Positions 6,393 through 14,057 of a DNA stretch of 32,133 bases are shown here, in pieces. The stretch spans positions 1 to 32,133 of the forward strand of contig JANQRQ010000291.1 of the NCBI GenBank assembly GCA_028284485.1, in the 5' to 3' direction. The translations under genes and the position numbers were made by a program. Within the stretch, counting starts at the first letter, position 1. Each line of letters starts with the position of its first letter. The notes under the pieces are model-generated. The model saw only the letters and a list, made by a program, of their open reading frames with translations. It was not told the DNA's origin and ran no database searches. This stretch comes from Planctomycetaceae bacterium. GTDB taxonomy: Bacteria > Planctomycetota > Planctomycetia > Planctomycetales > Planctomycetaceae.

Positions 6393-7184
6393 TCACGAAA
6401 TGATGCGCTGGCAAAGCCATTGGCAGCCCGGCGGCGGAATTGCTGCGTGCTCAGACTGGAGCCGACCTCGATCCGAAGGTGGAGCATCGCCAGCGCCATC
6501 CGAGGTCGGATCACTGTGCGCCGACGCATGTCTGCTCGGAGAAGGAAAACTGCACACTTTTTGGTAAGTGCCTTGGCGGACGAGTTGCCGCAACAGCGAT
6601 GCCGGATTGTGCCGGGTTGGGTTCCGTCGATTCAATCGGCCGAGCCGTTGAACAATGGCGGAAACCAATTCCGAGCAAAAGACCTCGTTGAGATCGGAGC
6701 TCAACAGTCGCGAGAGTTTCAGCACACGCGTTCCCGAGAGAAGCGCTCCACCCATATCGTAATCGATGTTGCGCTTCACAAAGTGATTGATGAGGATCGT
6801 CGTCAGCAATCGCGATTCCTGCCGGTTAAGGCGATCGATGGGGGAAAGCCGATAGATGTCGACGCGTCCGCCAGATTTTGTGTAATCGGCAATGCGCGCC
6901 GTTGGCCGGTGCGCCTGGACTCCGCTGACCTTGTCTTTTCGAAGCAGGCATGGGTGAGGACACATCGTCGTCGATTCGATCCACAGGCAGTTTTCAGTGA
7001 CAAGACGGCCTGCCGACACATGCGCATCGTCGGGCACTTCGCATAAGAGTGCGACGTGAGACGGTCCGGATCGGAGGCCGGCCGGAGCGACCGGTGACCA
7101 GGTTCCCAGGCTGATGATGCGCGAGGCACGGTCGGTGCCGAAGCAGGCGGCAATGTCTCCAGGTTGAAAGCGAAATGGGGGCAT
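6393..7184 (-). CDS. Permuted NlpC/P60-like (YiiX/YebB-type) hydrolase
   Basis: A 263-residue protein whose first ~200 residues fit a permuted papain-like amidase: FQPGDIAACFG near the N-terminus, GPSHVALL with His43, and much later EVFCSELVSAIV with Cys170, the order expected when the His precedes the Cys. Such enzymes cut peptidoglycan peptides or related amide or ester bonds. No signal peptide is visible, so export would need a partner such as the holin-like protein encoded upstream. The tail after about 205 is low-complexity (SPSRHASAHSDPTSDG) and of unknown role. The start ATG at 7182-7184 has no clear Shine-Dalgarno site. Position next to a holin-like gene suggests an endolysin role; a host enzyme is the alternative. 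Confidence 0.65.
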   Translation of the reverse strand: MPPFRFQPGDIAACFGTDRASRIISLGTWSPVAPAGLRSGPSHVALLCEVPDDAHVSAGRLVTENCLWIESTTMCPHPCLLRKDKVSGVQAHRPTARIADYTKSGGRVDIYRLSPIDRLNRQESRLLTTILINHFVKRNIDYDMGGALLSGTRVLKLSRLLSSDLNEVFCSELVSAIVQRLGRLNRRNPTRHNPASLLRQLVRQGTYQKVCSFPSPSRHASAHSDPTSDGAGDAPPSDRGRLQSEHAAIPPPGCQWLCQRIIS

Positions 7185-7325
7185 TGTACGGGCTTAGAAT
7201 CGTTTCAAGAGACTTTGTATTAGCAACCACGAAAGACGCGAAATCGACGAATGGGAAAGGATCGACTCGTCGCGGATGACTTCCGAAACATCATTTCCGT
7301 GAAGGCGTCGTTCCGAGTTTCTGTT
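7185..7325. other. Upstream region of the NlpC/P60-like gene
   Basis: Contains AACCACGAAAGACGCGAAA (about 7226-7244), a phrase that recurs in degraded form near 28150-28200 (CCACGGAAAGCACGAAATG). No coding frame or clear promoter was seen. Confidence 0.35.
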
Positions 7326-7485
7326 GGAACGAGGTGGTATATGTCACCTCCCCCGCGTGCGGGGGAGGTCGGACGCGTCTGCGTCCGGGAGGGGGTTTTG
7401 TTCATTCAAGAGTACAGCGACCGAATGGCCATTCGTTTATAGTTACCGATCGACATATGCCCTCTCCCAGAGCGCGAGGTGACCT
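7326..7485 (+). repeat. 165-bp palindromic repeat A, copy 5
   Basis: Starts TGGAACGAGGTGGTATATGT, has the full first hairpin (CCTCCCCCGCGTGCGGGGGAGG) and GGACGC/GCGTCC stem, but a shortened 3' block (CCCTCTCCCAGAGCGCGAGG) that lacks the CGGCC palindrome. Its 3' flank (GACCTAAGGTGTGGAGCGG) matches that of the 3261 copy. Confidence 0.7.
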
Positions 7486-7536
7486 AAGGTGTGGAGCGGT
7501 CCGGAGAACACTCCATAATTCGGTTCAGTGAGGCAA

Positions 7537-7800
7537 TCACCCGACAAGCGATTCGATACGCGTTTCGACTTTGGTCAAGCGTTGCTCGGCGTTGTCTTCC
7601 CGTTCATCGAGATCTGCCAAGCGCTGCCAAATGCGATCGTGCTGACGGGCGTTGGTTTGAATCGCGCGGTTCAAGCTGCGCAGGTGCGCATTCATCAACG
7701 TGAGATTGCGATCGACGCGATACATCCAGGCGGCAAATCCGCCGAAGATCGAACAAAGCAATGTCGCCAATCCAATCCAAGCTTCCGGTTGCAGGCTCAT
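7537..7800 (-). CDS. Holin/XhlA-like small membrane protein
   Basis: An 87-residue protein with one N-terminal membrane segment (about 8-25, WIGLATLLCSIFGGFAAWMY) and a long heptad-rich tail (VDRNLTLMNAHLRSLNRAI, LADLDEREDNAEQRLTKVET) predicted to form a coiled coil. This TM-plus-coil layout is shared by haemolysin XhlA-like and accessory holin proteins, although here the membrane segment is N-terminal, unlike XhlA, where it is C-terminal. ATG 7798-7800 is preferred over the TTG one codon earlier. It is the first gene of the minus-strand phage-like cluster, next to the NlpC/P60-like hydrolase. A lysis role is inference from size, topology and neighbours. Confidence 0.55.
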   Translation of the reverse strand: MSLQPEAWIGLATLLCSIFGGFAAWMYRVDRNLTLMNAHLRSLNRAIQTNARQHDRIWQRLADLDEREDNAEQRLTKVETRIESLVG

Positions 7801-7813
7801 CAATGTCGTTCCG

Positions 7814-7882
7814 AAAAAATAACCCGGCGCTGTCTCTCACCGGCGAGCTGTAATAGCTTGCGGGAAACAGTGCCGGGTTATT
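7814..7882 (-). terminator. Extended hairpin with T-run, probable terminator on the minus strand
   Basis: The arms AATAACCCGGCGCTGT (7818-7833) and ACAGTGCCGGGTTATT (7867-7882) pair over 16 bp with one G-T pair. Inside, CCGGCGAGCT and AGCTTGCGGG pair over 9 of 10 positions around a five-base loop. On the minus strand the stem is followed by six T (complement of 7814-7819). It lies about 300 bp after the histidine kinase stop and 14 bp before the holin-like start, so it could end kinase transcription or attenuate entry into the phage-like cluster. Confidence 0.6.
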
Positions 7883-8179
7883 CCCGACGACCGGCCTTAA
7901 TGGACTTGTCTGGCTGTGAAGATCAATCTACCAAAATAGTGTACGTATGTCAATATCAATTGATCCAAAACTCAGCATTTTTCAGAAGTTTCTGCAACGA
8001 TTCACCACACAGACAAGAATGTCTGTGCCACCTTTTTACTTGGTTTCTGTGTTACTTGGTTTCTGTGGCAGAGAATTGGGTGCCGTCTGTTTTCAAGGTC
8101 ACGAATGTCTGTGCCACGTATTGCGAAACGATGAATCGGTGACGAGAACTGCGAATCGATGAATCGTGAACGAACAAGC
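7883..8179. other. Intergenic region with short repeats
   Basis: No gene seen. It holds the palindrome CACAGACA-AGAA-TGTCTGTG with GCCACC (8008-8033), a perfect 16-bp tandem duplication TTACTTGGTTTCTGTG (8036-8067), and a second AATGTCTGTGCCACG (about 8103-8118). The AATGTCxGTGCCACC phrase recurs at 13131-13156 and 21234-21260. Confidence 0.5.
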
Positions 8180-11100
8180 TCACCGACTTTCGAGAAATTT
8201 GCCGCAATGCTGCAAGTAATCATCAAGGGCGGCGTTGAGTGCCGGTAGCTGGCTCGCAGGGAATTCCAAATCGTTATTCTCGGCAGCTTGTTCGATGGCA
8301 GCCGCGATTTCTCTTGTTGTTTCCGCAGCCAACGTTGAAGCGGCTCCCTTAATCGTATGCGCGAGCCGATGAACAGTTTCGGCATCGTTTTGATGTAAAG
8401 CTTCTGCAAGTCGTTCACGAAGCAGCGGTGTTTCCTCGTACGAGGCCTCAACGACAGCCCGCAACAAATCGGGATCGCCCCCGACCGCTTCGAGGGCGGC
8501 GTCCCAATCGACGACGGGAATGTCTCCCCCATTATCTCCCGGTTGCGATTTCGGGTTTGGTTCGACAGGGCTGTCGGTGGCGAGTCTGTCCGAGGTGGGT
8601 TCCACGTGTCCGCTTTGTTGAGAGAGCGCACGATGCAATTCGGCCTTACGAACAGGTTTCGAAACGTAGTCGTCCATGCCGGCGGCCAAACAGTTTTCCC
8701 GGTCTCCTTTCATAGCGCGGGCCGTCATGGCAACGATGGGAATTCGCGATCCGCTGGTCTGCTCCAGTTCCCGGATTCGTCGTGTGGCATCGAGACCGTC
8801 GAGAACCGGCATTTGGACATCCATCAGAATGAGATCGAAGTTCCCGTTCTGCCATTGTTCGACTGCCTGCTGACCGTTTTCCGCGACGCTGACAGTGTGT
8901 CCCCATTTGGACAACAGTCCGACCGCCATCACTTGATTCGCTTTGCCATCCTCGGCTAACAATATGTTCATCGGTGGGACGGATTGATGCTCGACCTCGG
9001 AGGCTGCGCTGGACAGAACGCGGTCGGCTCCGACCAACGGACCGACCGCCAGCAAAATCGCCTCTAACAGTTCGGAATGCTTCACTGGTTTCATCAGATG
9101 CGCGTCGATATCGAGTTCTGCGCAGCGCTGGATATCACCTTGTCTTCCGCCGGAAGTCAGCATGATGAAGGCGGTTTCTTTCGTTGATGCGGTCGAACGG
9201 AGATTCTCCGCAAGCGTAAAGCCGTCCATCTCCGGCATGTTGACGTCGCTAATGACAAGCGGCGGCGATTGATTTTGATGTCGCATTTGCTGCAGTATGT
9301 CGATCGCATCCGGACCACTCGTAACGGTTTCGACCGACATACCCCAGCTTTGCAGCATCTCTTTGAGAATTAGGAGATTTGTTTCGTTATCGTCGACCAC
9401 AACCACAGAAACACCTGTCAGGTCGGGCAACTCGTCATCGGAGGGAGGCTCCGTTCCCCGACCGAAGTCGGCGGTAAAGTGAAACGTACTGCCCTCGCCC
9501 GGTGCGCTGTCGACCCATATTCGTCCGCCCATCGCATCGGCGATGCGTGCAGTAATCGCCAGGCCCAATCCCGTCCCGCCGAATTGCCTTGTCGTCGAGG
9601 TGTCGACCTGTTCGAAGGCGGAAAAGATTTTGTCGCGCTTTTCCTCGGGAATGCCCAATCCCGTATCGCGGACCGTAAAGTGCAGCGAGACCGTGGAGTT
9701 TTGTTCGGCTTCCCGCTCGACATCCACCAGGATCTCTCCATGTTCGGTGAATTTGATGGCATTGCCGACCAAATTCACCAACATCTGGCGGAGACGCACC
9801 GGGTCGCCCGCAAGCCAATGCGGGACATTGGAATGTACGTGCCAAGCCAGTTCCAAGTCTTTGGCATGGGCGCGAAGACCCAACGACTTGAACGCGTCCC
9901 CCACCTCTTCGCGAATGTCGAAATCGATCGATTCGAGTTCGAGCTTTCCCGCTTCGATTTTGGAGAAATCGAGAATTTGGTTGATAATCGACAGCAGCGA
10001 TTCGGCAGATTCAGAAACAATGGTGAGGTAATCGCGTTGCGTACTGTCGAGCGACGTGTCGAGTAACAAATCGGTCATACCGATCACGGCATTCATCGGT
10101 GTGCGGATTTCGTGACTCATATTGGCCAGAAAATCGCTTTTGGCACGGTTCGCCGATTCCGCCGCTTGCTTGGCCGATCGCAGGGCGTCTTCGGCCTGTT
10201 TGCGCGCCGTGACGTCAAACACACTGGCCAAAACTGCGACACGTCCGGTCAGTCGCACCGGGTTTAAACCAATCTCGACGGGGAATACACTGCCGTCTTT
10301 GCGCTGTCCAAATATGGTCCGGTCCTGCCCGAGCGACCGAGCCCGCGGGTTCTTGAAAAAGTTGACCCGCTCGATTCTGTGATTCGCACGCAATTGATCG
10401 GGAATCAATCTTTCAATCAATTCGCCAATCAGTTGTTCCCGCTTGTATCCGAAGACTTTTTCGGTGGCCGCGTTGACGAGTTCGATTTTCCCTTCGTGAT
10501 CGACAACGACCAGCGGATTGGGAGCCGAATCAATCACCCGGCGAAAGTTGGCCTCGGCCTCTTTTTGCGCGGTGATATCGTGAGAAATGCCAAACGTGCC
10601 GATGATGTTTCCGTGTTCGTCCGGCAGGGGGACTTTGGTGGTGGAGACCCAGCTTTCGCCTTTATCGATCCACTGCGGGTTTTCTTCTTTGCCGATCATC
10701 GGCTCGCCAGACTCGAGCAATCGCTGTTCGTCTTCGCGCGCACGGGCGGCGTACTCTTCGGGGAAGAAGTCGGCATCGGATTTTCCGACCATCTCCTGCG
10801 GTTCAGATTTGAGCCGACGGGCCAGGGCGCGGCTGACTCGTAAAAAAGTTCCCTGGGTATCTTTGAAGTAAATGGCATCGGGCAAATGGTCGAGGAGCGT
10901 GTGCAGCAGGAATCGCTCGTGGCCGAGTTGTGCAGTACGGGCTTCGACTTTTTGATCGAGTGTCTGGTTGATTTCGTTGAGCTGGCGATTGATGGCGAGC
11001 ACTTCGTTCTCGGCATCGAGATAGGCCCGAATCGCATAGACGAGCGCAGCCAGATAAGCGGCCAACCGCAGAATATGCCACCACCACCAGGCGGCGTCCC

Positions 11101-11761
11101 ATAGCGCCGACAGTTCGAACAACAGACCAGCGGCGCCAAACAGAATTGTATGCACGGCAAACAGCCAATCTTCGCGACTGTAACTAATGTGGAAACGGCG
11201 GACAAAGAAGAGCCCGGCGATAAAAAAGCCAATGCCGCCGCCAATGTTGAGCGCCTGCGCCAAAAGCGTAAACTGCCCGTCGACTGCCATCGTCGGAATC
11301 CGCTCTGCAAACACACACGAGAGCACGCCGAAAGTAACTGTGAGGACCAACACCAACCATGGAAACCGAAAGTTCAGTCGGCCGCCGACACCACGCGGAC
11401 TGAGCCATACGAACGCAAACAGAAATCCGCCGACAAACGTGGCCGTGCTATGCAGCCAGACAAAGTTATTACCCGGTTCGACAGCGGAGTGAAACAGGTC
11501 GAGCACGCCCATTCCGGTCAAGGCACCTGCCATCCAAGGGTAATGGGTGGCATCTTCTTTCCCGATTTGCTCGACGAGCAGAATACCGGCGATGGCGATC
11601 GCCATCAGTCCGCCGGTTGCTTCCAGAAGAGAATGGATCGGTAGATGGGCGAATCGCGATTCGGGAAGAAACACCGCTGAAATGGCACTTCCCAACAACG
11701 GAAGAATCAGCGACAGCGCGATTCCGAAAATGATCCAATTGAAACGCTTCTCGGCCCGCAT
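8180..11761 (-). CDS. Membrane-bound hybrid sensor histidine kinase (PAS-PAS-HisKA-HATPase-REC-REC-HPt)
   Basis: A 1193-residue phosphorelay protein. About seven to eight membrane helices fill residues 8-248, then a coiled coil (250-280), two PAS domains (about 285-398 and 405-520, each ending in a DIT/DVTA motif), a dimerisation domain with phospho-acceptor His550 in SHEIRTPMNAVIG, and an ATPase with N box (NLVGNAIKF, 663-671), G1 (DTGLGIP, 699-705) and G2 (GGTGLGLAI, 728-736). Two receiver domains carry Asp839 and Asp981, and the HPt domain has His1135 in AHTIKGAAS. All catalytic residues are present. The signal sensed by the membrane domain is unknown. No response regulator gene lies beside it, so the HPt must pass phosphate to a regulator encoded elsewhere. 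ATG 11759-11761 begins MRAEKRFNW directly before the first helix. Confidence 0.95.
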   Translation of the reverse strand: MRAEKRFNWIIFGIALSLILPLLGSAISAVFLPESRFAHLPIHSLLEATGGLMAIAIAGILLVEQIGKEDATHYPWMAGALTGMGVLDLFHSAVEPGNNFVWLHSTATFVGGFLFAFVWLSPRGVGGRLNFRFPWLVLVLTVTFGVLSCVFAERIPTMAVDGQFTLLAQALNIGGGIGFFIAGLFFVRRFHISYSREDWLFAVHTILFGAAGLLFELSALWDAAWWWWHILRLAAYLAALVYAIRAYLDAENEVLAINRQLNEINQTLDQKVEARTAQLGHERFLLHTLLDHLPDAIYFKDTQGTFLRVSRALARRLKSEPQEMVGKSDADFFPEEYAARAREDEQRLLESGEPMIGKEENPQWIDKGESWVSTTKVPLPDEHGNIIGTFGISHDITAQKEAEANFRRVIDSAPNPLVVVDHEGKIELVNAATEKVFGYKREQLIGELIERLIPDQLRANHRIERVNFFKNPRARSLGQDRTIFGQRKDGSVFPVEIGLNPVRLTGRVAVLASVFDVTARKQAEDALRSAKQAAESANRAKSDFLANMSHEIRTPMNAVIGMTDLLLDTSLDSTQRDYLTIVSESAESLLSIINQILDFSKIEAGKLELESIDFDIREEVGDAFKSLGLRAHAKDLELAWHVHSNVPHWLAGDPVRLRQMLVNLVGNAIKFTEHGEILVDVEREAEQNSTVSLHFTVRDTGLGIPEEKRDKIFSAFEQVDTSTTRQFGGTGLGLAITARIADAMGGRIWVDSAPGEGSTFHFTADFGRGTEPPSDDELPDLTGVSVVVVDDNETNLLILKEMLQSWGMSVETVTSGPDAIDILQQMRHQNQSPPLVISDVNMPEMDGFTLAENLRSTASTKETAFIMLTSGGRQGDIQRCAELDIDAHLMKPVKHSELLEAILLAVGPLVGADRVLSSAASEVEHQSVPPMNILLAEDGKANQVMAVGLLSKWGHTVSVAENGQQAVEQWQNGNFDLILMDVQMPVLDGLDATRRIRELEQTSGSRIPIVAMTARAMKGDRENCLAAGMDDYVSKPVRKAELHRALSQQSGHVEPTSDRLATDSPVEPNPKSQPGDNGGDIPVVDWDAALEAVGGDPDLLRAVVEASYEETPLLRERLAEALHQNDAETVHRLAHTIKGAASTLAAETTREIAAAIEQAAENNDLEFPASQLPALNAALDDYLQHCGKFLESR

Positions 11762-11778
11762 GTCAGTTACCTACGACA

Positions 11779-11985
11779 TCATGCGGAGATGTCCGTCGAA
11801 ACGATGACGGACCCAGTTGTCGGCCCATCGAGAATCGTCACTTTCCCGGAGTACCACTGACGGATCTTTCCGCCGTGAATTGCGATCGGTTTGCATGACA
11901 ATTTGCGATAGACGAACGACTGTGGGGATTCCAGAACAACGAAAACAACATCGAAACGAAAATCGCCGGGGCCCGTGAATGCCAC
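11779..11985 (-). CDS. Doubtful 68-residue protein upstream of the kinase gene
   Basis: A GTG-initiated frame of 68 codons. The peptide alternates in a way plausible for beta strands (DFRFDVVFVVLESPQS, YRKLSCKPIAIHGGKIRQWY, GKVTILDGPTTGSVIVSTD), and it ends 17 bp before the kinase start. The frame stays open a further 14 codons upstream to a TAA without an ATG. There is no good ribosome site, and other frames overlap it. It may be a short real gene, the remnant of a longer one, or chance. No family recognised. Confidence 0.25.
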   Translation of the reverse strand: MAFTGPGDFRFDVVFVVLESPQSFVYRKLSCKPIAIHGGKIRQWYSGKVTILDGPTTGSVIVSTDISA

Positions 11986-12273
11986 AGCGAAGGAGATGCG
12001 AAAGGAAGCGAACTTTCGACAATCAAGATCTTAACACACGATTCGTAGGGTCAGCAACAGGATAGTTTGGAGATCTGTTGGTGGGCCGACTTGCTGCAGA
12101 CAACATTCCGCAACAATTCATCGAGATCTCCGATGTGCAACACGTCGGGCGAGTATCTCCCGTTCCCTGTTGAGGTCGACTGTTCTAAACTACGACCAGT
12201 GTGTTGATTGTTTGGTAGAGGCAAAGCTCTCTGCCGCTCCCGATGGTCTTTATCAATACAAAGGAGAATCCCC

Positions 12274-12738
12274 ATGCAGGCGACGATGCTGTTTCTGGTT
12301 GGTCTATCCGCGAGTCTGTTGGCTGCACCCCCGATGCAACAATCAGTGGCACCGGTGTTGGGCCCCAAGGCATATCACGATGGCGATGTCGTCGAAATCA
12401 CCGATGTCACGGCCACTTCGGCGAAGTTGGAACACGGGGACACTGTGCGTGTGAAGGGGCGCGTTCGTCTCGACAGTCACGAGTCGGCGAATCTTTGTTT
12501 GTACCTTACACAAATAGTCGGCGACGGACTGGAAGAAGTCGATCGAACGCAGACGGTCGAAGTGACCAAAGGACTGCACGAGTTCGATCTGTCGATTACG
12601 ATTAAACACAAAGGCGTGTTGCATTTGACGTTTTACGATACCAAGACCGGTTCACCGTTCGGCGGGACCTACTTCGGAACGCGTGAGCAAATGCAACAGA
12701 TCGCCGATTGGGATGTCGGGTATTACCTGACACGTTGA
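12274..12738 (+). CDS. Small secreted protein of unknown function
   Basis: A 154-residue protein with a signal peptide (MQATMLFLVGLSASLLAA, cleavage near 18-20). The mature part is beta-rich (DGDVVEITDVTATSAKLEHG, VRVKGRVRLDS, LCLYLTQIVGDG, LHEFDLSITIKHKGVLHLTF) and looks like an immunoglobulin-like or other beta-sandwich domain, ending DWDVGYYLTR. AAAGGAGAA at 12260-12268 is one of the few strong ribosome sites in the window and fixes the ATG at 12274 against the longer upstream frame. The gene stands alone between the divergent kinase gene and a repeat-rich region. No family was recognised. Confidence 0.7.
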   Translation: MQATMLFLVGLSASLLAAPPMQQSVAPVLGPKAYHDGDVVEITDVTATSAKLEHGDTVRVKGRVRLDSHESANLCLYLTQIVGDGLEEVDRTQTVEVTKGLHEFDLSITIKHKGVLHLTFYDTKTGSPFGGTYFGTREQMQQIADWDVGYYLTR

Positions 12739-12813
12739 GTCGGTCGAGAGTTTGCACCGGGCGCGGCCCCGCGGCTGAAGCGTCGTGGCAGCCATGCCAA
12801 ATCATTGCGGCAG

Positions 12814-12874
12814 GTAACCCGACGCGTGAGCGAGGGATTCATCGATCGTAACCCGACGCGTGAGCGAGGGATTC
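12814..12874 (+). repeat. Tandem pair of the ACCCGACGCGTGAGCGAGGG repeat
   Basis: Two identical 27-bp units containing ACCCGACGCGTGAGCGAGGG at 12814-12840 and 12848-12874, separated by ATCGATC. Single related copies occur at 13200-13227 (inverted, CCCTCACTCGCGCGTCGGGT) and 20843-20867. The unit is dispersed in the intergenic space of the window; its function is unknown. Confidence 0.65.
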
Positions 12875-12913
12875 ACCAACCCATCTTGGTCCAGGTCATA
12901 CCGCACGATCTTC

Positions 12914-13122
12914 CGGGTGGCTGGGGCGTTATTCGGGATCGAGTGACGCACGCCCAATGATTGTAGATGTAGCCATTGATGAATTGAGATCGACTTAGCC
13001 CCAGGTAAGTTGATCGATCTTTGATTTTCCTGGGGCTATGTACGCTCATTGATCGTTTCGCGTTTCTTCCGGACTGCATTTGGAACAACCATTTGCCAGT
13101 CTCAGAGCGCCCCAGCCACCCG
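12914..13122 (-). repeat. 209-bp structured repeat D, copy 1 (inverted)
   Basis: Bounded by perfect 15-bp inverted ends CGGGTGGCTGGGGCG (12914-12928) and CGCCCCAGCCACCCG (13108-13122). Inside is a second hairpin AGCCCCAGG / CCTGGGGCT around a GATC-containing loop. On the reverse strand it aligns with the copies at 13349 and 21018: GAGACTG, the AGCCCCAG stem, GTCGATxTCxATTCA, CAATCATTG and ATAACGCCCCAGCCACCCG occur in the same order. No ORF of substance is inside. It could be a MITE or a structured RNA. Confidence 0.75.
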
Positions 13123-13130
13123 CCAAAGCG

Positions 13131-13156
13131 ACACCGACAGGAATGTCGGTGCCACC
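13131..13156 (+). repeat. Short palindrome ACACCGACA...TGTCGGTGCCACC
   Basis: CACCGACA-GGAA-TGTCGGTG is an 8-bp-arm hairpin followed by CCACC. Same family as 8008-8033 and 21234-21260, with compensating changes in the arms (CAGACA/TGTCTG, CGGACA/TGTCCG), so the pairing is conserved rather than the exact bases. Confidence 0.6.
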
Positions 13157-13348
13157 AAAAAAGAACTGGCGTTACGCCCAGCGCAAAAGCCGCTTCGATT
13201 CGTCCCTCACTCGCGCGTCGGGTGACCTAAGAAATGCAACTCGAGTTGGATGCCATGGCCACGTCGCGTTTGCAGCGTGGCCATGCGGCGTTAGTTCCGA
13301 GTATTCAAGCCATGGCCGAAAGGCGACTTGCCAGGAATGCAATTTTCA

Positions 13349-13557
13349 GGGTGGCTCGCGGCGCGATGAGACAGCCGAATCGTTGTACCGAACGGATTCA
13401 GGAATAAGCGAGAAATGATCCGTAAGCGTTCACAGCCCCAGAAAAGTGGAAGTGGGATCCGTTCCCCTGGGGCTAAGTCGATTTCGATTGATCAAACGCG
13501 AAATCTGCAATCATTGTGCAGAAACCATTCGATCCTCAATAACGCCCCAGCCACCCG
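13349..13557 (+). repeat. 209-bp structured repeat D, copy 2
   Basis: Starts GGGTGGCTCGCGGCGCGATG and ends AACGCCCCAGCCACCCG. The inner stem AGCCCCAG (13434-) pairs with CTGGGGCT and encloses GGAA...GGATCC...TTCC. Sequence before the element (TTCAAGC...CGACTTGCCAGGAATGC) resembles that before copy 3, so the duplicated unit may be longer than 209 bp. Confidence 0.75.
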
Positions 13558-13578
13558 CCGTCACATGCAACTTACGTA

Positions 13579-13923
13579 TTAAGAAGCCGGCTCATCCCAC
13601 GCGACAAAAAATTTGCTGGTTAGGTATTCCTTCCAGAATTCTGCCACTTGCGTGAAGGAAGCTTCTTGCTGGTGGTCGATTTTCAGCCGGTAACAGAAGT
13701 TAGATGATCCGAGATCATTCGCAGAACAGAATGCAGAATAGCCTTCGTCGGATTCGCCAATCCATCGCGTGCCCGATTCTGACATAATGAAGCTCCCCAG
13801 CCGATCGAGTTCGGAGAGCGTATCTTCCAACGATTCCGGATTGGCCGCATACATTTTGGGGCGGTCGGTGGCGTTGGAAAGATACGAATCGATGTACTCC
13901 AGGATTTCGCGAGTCGTTCTCAT
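13579..13923 (-). CDS. Small cytosolic protein of unknown function
   Basis: A 114-residue protein without signal or membrane segments. It opens MRTTREILEYIDSYLSNATD and has a helical first half (LEDTLSELDRLGSFIM), then a mixed second half with aromatic residues (GYSAFCSANDLGSSNFCYRL) and a final AEFWKEYLTSKFFVAWDEP. ATG 13921-13923 is preferred over 13998 because GGAGAGGAAG lies just upstream. No family was recognised; the layout is reminiscent of small immunity-like or barstar-sized proteins, but no toxin gene adjoins it. It is transcribed away from the DUF1549/1553 gene and directly follows a copy of the 209-bp repeat. Confidence 0.6.
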   Translation of the reverse strand: MRTTREILEYIDSYLSNATDRPKMYAANPESLEDTLSELDRLGSFIMSESGTRWIGESDEGYSAFCSANDLGSSNFCYRLKIDHQQEASFTQVAEFWKEYLTSKFFVAWDEPAS

Positions 13924-13991
13924 GACGCTTCCTCTCCGATTGTAATCGACCAACGTTTGACACACGTTGCCGTCGATTGTAGCACGCTGCG

Positions 13992-14021
13992 CTGACACCG
14001 ACCGCGCGCCCTCGTTAGAAT
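13992..14021 (+). promoter_or_regulatory. Possible sigma-70-type promoter for the DUF1549/1553 operon
   Basis: CTGACA (13992-13997) and TAGAAT (14016-14021) are separated by 18 bp, about 37 bp before the predicted start codon. The match to the consensus is 4-5 of 6 at each box; planctomycete promoters are poorly known, so this is tentative. Confidence 0.3.
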
Positions 14022-14057
14022 GAAATTCGGAAGAGCCTCACCTGGAGCGCGGAGAAA

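Noticed and set aside
8002..8631. 209-residue minus-strand frame overlapping the kinase 3' end
   Set aside because: Lies mostly in another frame of the kinase HPt region and ends in short repeats; no domain features.
12814..12874. CRISPR-like direct repeats
   Set aside because: Only two units with a 7-bp gap and no spacer series or cas genes.
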